Below, one piece after another: positions 41,929-45,846 of a DNA stretch of 45,846 nt. How positions within the stretch are numbered: the first letter of the stretch is position 1; every line of letters starts with the position of its first letter. The stretch comes from an uncultured Candidatus Saccharibacteria bacterium (GTDB lineage: Bacteria; Patescibacteriota; Saccharimonadia; Saccharimonadales; Saccharimonadaceae): assembly GCA_947306745.1 (NCBI GenBank), contig CAMZHH010000005.1, positions 1-45,846 on the forward strand. Reading direction: 5' to 3'. The position numbers and the translations under genes are program-made. The notes beneath the pieces are model-generated. The model was not told the DNA's origin. It searched no databases and was given only the letters and a program-made list of their open reading frames with translations.

Positions 41929-44900
41929 ATGGGTTTTGATAAAGAAATAGATTTCGAAGCTGCTCTTATAGCAGTTCTTCAGACCAAAGGCTGGGAAGCC
42001 GAAGTAATTAAAAACCCGTCAGAGAAAGATTTGATCGAGAACTGGAAAAACATCCTTTTTAATAATAACCGCGATCGTGATCGTCTGAATGACTTCCCTC
42101 TGACAGACACAGAAATGCAACAGATTCTCGACCAAATCAGAGAACTTAAAACGCCACTGAAGCTAAACGGTTTTATAAATGGTAAAACTATCAGTATTAA
42201 ACGCGATAATCCAGACGATACTGAACATCTTGGCAAAGAAATTAGCCTTGATATTTACGATAGAGATGAAATTGCGGCCGGAAAAAGCAAATACCAAATT
42301 GCCGAACAGCCACGATTTGAGGCAGAAGATCCAATTGGTTATAGCCGACGCGGCGACATTATGCTCCTCATTAATGGTATGCCTGTCATCCATATTGAAC
42401 TAAAAAGAAGTGGCGTCTCTGTCAGTGAAGCTACGACTCAAATTAAGAAATACTCATACGAAGGTAAATTCAGTGGACTTTACTCACTAATCCAGGTATT
42501 TGTAGCGATGACGCCGGAGGAGACCGTATATTTCGCAAATCCAGGCGAATACACAAAGTTTAATTCCGATTTCTACTTCCGCTGGGAAGATTTTAACAAC
42601 GAAATTATTAACGATTGGAAAACAATTGCATCTACCCTGTTATCAATTCCAATGGCACATCAACTTATTGGCTTCTATACTGTAGCCGATGATGGTGACG
42701 GAACACTAAAAGTAATGCGTAGCTATCAATACTATGCTGCAAATGCAATAAGCGACAGGGTCGCAAAGGCAAATTTTAACGAAGAACGAGTTCTTGGCGG
42801 ATATATTTGGCACACCACCGGTTCGGGTAAAACAATGACGAGCTTCAAATCTGCAGAGTTAATTGCAAATTCGCAGGATGCCGACAAAGTAGTATTCTTA
42901 ATGGACCGCATAGAACTAGGCGTTCAATCTTTGCGAGAGTATAGAGGCTTTGCTGATTGCGCAGACGACATCCAGGCAACAGAAAATACAGACGTATTAA
43001 AAACAAAACTAAAAAGTTCCAATGCGTCAGATACTTTAATCGTGACATCTATCCAAAAAATGAGTCGCATTAAAGACGATGGCCTATCTAGCGCGGATAT
43101 AGATATTATCAATAAGAAGAGGTTAGTGCTTATTGTTGATGAATGCCATCGAGATGTCTTTGGCGACATGATGGTAACGATTAAGCAAACTTTTCCAAAA
43201 GCAATGATGTTTGGCTTCACTGGTACGCCGTTGACAGGCACATCCGAAGTGTTTGGCGATGAACTGCACCGCTACAGCATTTCTGACGGCATTCGCGATA
43301 AGAACGTGCTGGCGTTTGACCCCAAGAGCATACAAACATTTTCACCTGCCGATTTAATACAAGCTATTGTCATGAAGCAAACCAATTCGTCGAGTATTGA
43401 CGAGGTATTCAATGATCCTAAGAAGGTAGAGCTATATAATCAGCTCAGCGAGCTACCAATGGAACGTGACGTCTTTGACGAAGACTGGAACATTACGGGT
43501 CACGGTCTAGAGCACTATATACCAAAGGCGCAGTATCAAACCGAAAAACATCGCCGCGCAGTTACTGATAATATCTTGAAAAATATTAAAGTCATTTCTA
43601 GAAACAATAAGTTCTCAGGTATCTTAGCTACCTCCTCTATTCCGGAAGCTATCGAATACTATAGAATCCTTAAGGATGAAATTGCAAACAAGGGCTTAGA
43701 TTTAAAAATAAGCTGCCTTTTTGATCCTAATATAGACAATACGGATGGGTTCGAAGTCAAAGAAGAAGGTCTAAAGGAAATTATTAGTGATTATAACGAA
43801 CAGTACGGGATGACCTATTCTCTTCCAACCTACGCAGATCTCAAGAAAGATATAGTTGCTAGGTTTGCTCATAAAAAACCGTATCAACTAATAAAAGAAG
43901 ACGAAAAGATAAACCTTCTTATCGTAGTAGATCAGCTTCTTACCGGATTCGATTCAAAATGGATTAATGTTCTGTATCTAGACAAAGTACTTCAAGGCGC
44001 CAACATCATTCAGGCATTCTCTAGAACGAATCGTATTTGCGACAAGGACAAGCCTTTTGGAATAATTAAGTATTATAGATATCCTTTCTCCATGGATAAA
44101 TATATCGAAAAGGCCATAGCAGAATACTCTGGCAATAAGCCTTATGGAATTTTCGTAGATAAGTTAAGAGATAATGTAATAAAACTCAATTCGTTATACA
44201 GAGATATTAAAGACTTATTTGAAAGCTGCGGTATCACGGAATTCGAAACCCTACCGGAAGACAAGGTGGATAGAAAGAAGTTCGGACAATTGTATGCCGA
44301 ATTCGTAAAGACTTATCGTAGCGCACAAATTCAAGGGCTAAAGAATAACGATCCCTTTGAAACGTTAGCCGACGTAAGTATGGATGCCGATAGCACCGAA
44401 CATGACAAAAAAGATGACGGCGAAGACATTATTGAATCTCTGCTTTGTGATGTCGACCTAGAATTCGGCCTTGAAACATTCGAGAAGATAAAACAACGTG
44501 CCAAAGACCTAGATGGCAGATCGAGAACCGAAAATGATGATTTTCCATTTGATATAGATACGGACATTACTGAATACGATCGCGCAAAAATAGACTCCGA
44601 TTATCTAAATAAAAAATTTAAAAAATATTTAGTTAACCTTACTCAAGAAAATATTTCGCAAGAAGAACTAGAAAAATCGCTCAGCGACCTACATAAAGCA
44701 TTCGCATTCTTGTCTGCAAATCAACAAAAATTTGCTAATATCTTCATTCATGATATACAGAGCGGAAGAGTTACGATTAGTCCAGAAAAAACATTCATGG
44801 ATTATGTTGCGGAGTACGAAGCAAGAGATAAAAACGACAGGATAAACTCTCTATCCACAAGTCTGGGGCTTGATTCAGATCTTCTACGGAAAATGGTAGA

Positions 44901-45084
44901 CCTTAACCTGGACAGCAATAATATCGACGAATACGGCCGCTTTGAGCAACTTAAAAGCACCGTGGACAAAGAGAAAGCAAAATCCTACCTAGAACAACGC
45001 CTAGGACGCCAATTATCGATGATTGAAGTAAACATTGAGGTCGATAAACTTCTGAGAAACTTCATAATTAAAGGTGTTATCTAG
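41929..45084 (+). CDS. hsdR: Type I restriction endonuclease HsdR
   Basis: 1051 residues from the ATG at 41929, after AAGGTGGAGG. The N-terminal nuclease shows GDIMLLINGMPVIHIELKRSG (the D...ExK core). The motor has Walker A HTTGSGKTMT, DECHRD, FGFTGTPL and QAFSRTNRICD. The C-terminus is helical. It translocates DNA and cuts far from the target when the site is unmethylated. All motifs are intact, so the system is probably active. Confidence 0.96.
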   Translation: MGFDKEIDFEAALIAVLQTKGWEAEVIKNPSEKDLIENWKNILFNNNRDRDRLNDFPLTDTEMQQILDQIRELKTPLKLNGFINGKTISIKRDNPDDTEHLGKEISLDIYDRDEIAAGKSKYQIAEQPRFEAEDPIGYSRRGDIMLLINGMPVIHIELKRSGVSVSEATTQIKKYSYEGKFSGLYSLIQVFVAMTPEETVYFANPGEYTKFNSDFYFRWEDFNNEIINDWKTIASTLLSIPMAHQLIGFYTVADDGDGTLKVMRSYQYYAANAISDRVAKANFNEERVLGGYIWHTTGSGKTMTSFKSAELIANSQDADKVVFLMDRIELGVQSLREYRGFADCADDIQATENTDVLKTKLKSSNASDTLIVTSIQKMSRIKDDGLSSADIDIINKKRLVLIVDECHRDVFGDMMVTIKQTFPKAMMFGFTGTPLTGTSEVFGDELHRYSISDGIRDKNVLAFDPKSIQTFSPADLIQAIVMKQTNSSSIDEVFNDPKKVELYNQLSELPMERDVFDEDWNITGHGLEHYIPKAQYQTEKHRRAVTDNILKNIKVISRNNKFSGILATSSIPEAIEYYRILKDEIANKGLDLKISCLFDPNIDNTDGFEVKEEGLKEIISDYNEQYGMTYSLPTYADLKKDIVARFAHKKPYQLIKEDEKINLLIVVDQLLTGFDSKWINVLYLDKVLQGANIIQAFSRTNRICDKDKPFGIIKYYRYPFSMDKYIEKAIAEYSGNKPYGIFVDKLRDNVIKLNSLYRDIKDLFESCGITEFETLPEDKVDRKKFGQLYAEFVKTYRSAQIQGLKNNDPFETLADVSMDADSTEHDKKDDGEDIIESLLCDVDLEFGLETFEKIKQRAKDLDGRSRTENDDFPFDIDTDITEYDRAKIDSDYLNKKFKKYLVNLTQENISQEELEKSLSDLHKAFAFLSANQQKFANIFIHDIQSGRVTISPEKTFMDYVAEYEARDKNDRINSLSTSLGLDSDLLRKMVDLNLDSNNIDEYGRFEQLKSTVDKEKAKSYLEQRLGRQLSMIEVNIEVDKLLRNFIIKGVI

Positions 45085-45107
45085 AAGTATAAAAAGTGAA
45101 AATCAAC

Positions 45108-45135
45108 AAAAGACCACCCTACTGGGTGGCTTTTC
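45108..45135 (+). terminator. Terminator of the hsd operon
   Basis: CCACCC (45114-45119) pairs with GGGTGG (45124-45129), flanked by AAAAG and CTTTT. Confidence 0.85.
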
Positions 45136-45168
45136 GATATACTTCGGCTGCTTCTCTAACCCCACGCC

Positions 45169-45192
45169 TTAGATGCATCTAAATGCTATAAT
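45169..45192 (+). promoter_or_regulatory. Palindromic operator candidate in the promoter of the 45201 gene
   Basis: TTAGATGCATCTAA (45169-45182) is a perfect 14-bp palindrome placed four bases before TATAAT (45187-45192, preceded by TGC as an extended -10). It occupies the -35/-10 spacer, where a repressor would block polymerase. The ATG is eight bases after the -10. Confidence 0.55.
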
Positions 45193-45200
45193 CACACCAT

Positions 45201-45674
45201 ATGCTCATCTTCTCCTACCGTATGGTTTCCATAGACGACATGCTCGCGAACGAGAAGATTTTTCGCATCGATATTACCGACGACGAGGCGGATAACGTCA
45301 CAACTTGGTTTCGCAGCAAGAAATACAAGCATACACTCGAATCGAAAGATATCAAACACATAATAAAAATCATTAAGGATGCGCCAGGATTATTCGACAT
45401 CCCGAAAAAATTAGAGCCAAACGATTTCGATGATTACGGTATGATTTATTATTTTGTTTTTAGCGACGGCGAGCGCACGAATCGTTTTAGCGGACAAAAT
45501 ATTCTGGACTACGGACGATCGCCGCGCAAAAACGCCACGCTTGCCCTGCGTACCGCACGCGAGATCAAAGAAAAAGTTCTAGATCCAAATCATATCCGCT
45601 CAATGATTTCGAGTCGGCTGCAACATTGGGAAAAGTACCGTAATTATAGCCACGAAGTTCATCCGAAGATGTAG
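45201..45674 (+). CDS. Unknown soluble protein
   Basis: 157 residues, leaderless by -10 position. Mixed alpha/beta with basic stretches (WFRSKKYKHTLESKDIKHIIKIIKD, DYGRSPRKNATLALRTAREIKEK). No catalytic motif or membrane segment is visible. The region FVFSDGERTNRFSGQNILDYG is likely a beta hairpin. No family recognised. It lies directly after the type I system but has its own promoter. Confidence 0.65.
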   Translation: MLIFSYRMVSIDDMLANEKIFRIDITDDEADNVTTWFRSKKYKHTLESKDIKHIIKIIKDAPGLFDIPKKLEPNDFDDYGMIYYFVFSDGERTNRFSGQNILDYGRSPRKNATLALRTAREIKEKVLDPNHIRSMISSRLQHWEKYRNYSHEVHPKM

Positions 45675-45675
45675 A

Positions 45676-45770
45676 CCCGGGTGGGATATGAACAATGCGC
45701 CGTCGTTTCCTGCGGAAACCGGGCATTGGGCGAACCCAGCGTAGCTTCTCATCACATCCAGTGCGCCAAT
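45676..45770. other. Hairpin-rich intergenic segment
   Basis: AATGC-G-CCG-TC-GTTTCC/GGAAAC-CGG-GCATT (about 45692-45725) forms a bulged 14-pair stem. TGGG-CGAA-CCCA follows, and CATTGGGCG can alternatively pair with CGCCAATG at 45764-45770. It begins with CCGGGTGGGAT (45677-45687), also found in the downstream tRNA 3' end (45821-45831). The function is unknown; it could be a 3' UTR element or small RNA. Confidence 0.4.
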
Positions 45771-45812
45771 GAAGAATAAAAAATTAGACCCAAGGGTCTA
45801 TTTTTATTCTTC
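45771..45812. terminator. Long inverted repeat, bidirectional terminator
   Basis: TAGACCC/GGGTCTA (45785-45800) forms the core. GAAGAATAAAAA on the left and TTTTTATTCTTC on the right extend the repeat, so both strands end in T-runs. It separates the 45201 gene from the convergent tRNA. Confidence 0.85.
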
Positions 45813-45813
45813 A

Positions 45814-45846
45814 TGGTGAGCCGGGTGGGATTCGAACCCACGACAC
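45814..45846 (-). tRNA. tRNA, 3' part only
   Basis: On the minus strand GTGGG-TTCGAAT-CCCAC is a T arm, followed by CCGGCTC acceptor strand, discriminator A and an encoded CCA (45814-45816). The anticodon lies outside the window, so the identity cannot be stated. The 5' acceptor half should read GAGCCGG or a wobble variant. Confidence 0.92.

Noticed and set aside
45676-45770. A second, degenerate tRNA gene on the minus strand
   Set aside because: Only the acceptor-like CCGGGTGGGAT matches; no T loop or cloverleaf can be formed with the rest.
1-45846. CRISPR array, insertion sequence or replication origin
   Set aside because: I saw no regularly spaced direct repeats, no transposase or terminal repeats, and no cluster of DnaA-box-like sequences.

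Overview
This window looks like a chromosomal segment from a small-genome bacterium of the Patescibacteria/CPR, most plausibly Candidatus Saccharibacteria (TM7). That placement is an inference from overall style: very compact gene packing, moderate GC, TGA used as a normal stop (which argues against the recoded CPR lineages), many lineage-restricted small proteins, and core genes (rpsB, lepB, dnaK, secA, serS, hpf, rpmE type B) mixed with membrane and surface proteins. No rRNA gene is present to settle it.

Layout. 1-8.1 kb: the 5' end of rpsB, an acidic coiled-coil protein with a Cys/Asp tail, an HtrA protease with a membrane-protein partner, signal peptidase I, RmuC, a DUF218-like protein, and dnaK behind a perfect CIRCE operator. 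7.5-16.5 kb: membrane proteins (DUF2238-like, TraX), a TylF-like methyltransferase coupled to a P-loop kinase, an M16 peptidase, secA with unusual lysine-rich additions, hpf, serS, and a small protein with an NrdD-tail-like motif behind tandem NrdR-type boxes. 16.8-23.7 kb: a lineage-type small protein, a two-TM protein, and three tandem paralogous single-pass surface proteins with WG-like repeats. 23.8-30.7 kb: ribosomal protein L31, a 35-residue basic protein, queH, a nitroreductase, a seven-TM protein, an anchored beta-helix protein with a Pro-rich partner, an alpha/beta hydrolase and small unknowns. 30.7-31.2 kb has no convincing gene but is dense in nested hairpins.

32-45 kb is an accessory/defence island. 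A DUF262-HNH protein heads a tight operon with two uncharacterised proteins (one carrying an FtsK-gamma-like winged helix between two copies of an unknown domain) and a zinc ribbon. The operon lies between a broken and an intact copy of a tfoX-like gene. It is followed by a convergent DUF262/DUF1524 (GmrSD-like) protein and a complete type I restriction-modification operon hsdM-hsdS-hsdR. The window ends with an unknown gene behind a palindromic operator candidate, a structured intergenic segment and the 3' end of a tRNA.

A recurrent regulatory style runs through the window. Many transcription units have a clear -10 hexamer only 6-9 nt from the ATG and no Shine-Dalgarno, which predicts leaderless mRNAs. 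Several divergent pairs share palindromic, overlapping -10 boxes. Genes with long leaders and strong Shine-Dalgarno sites are the exceptions.
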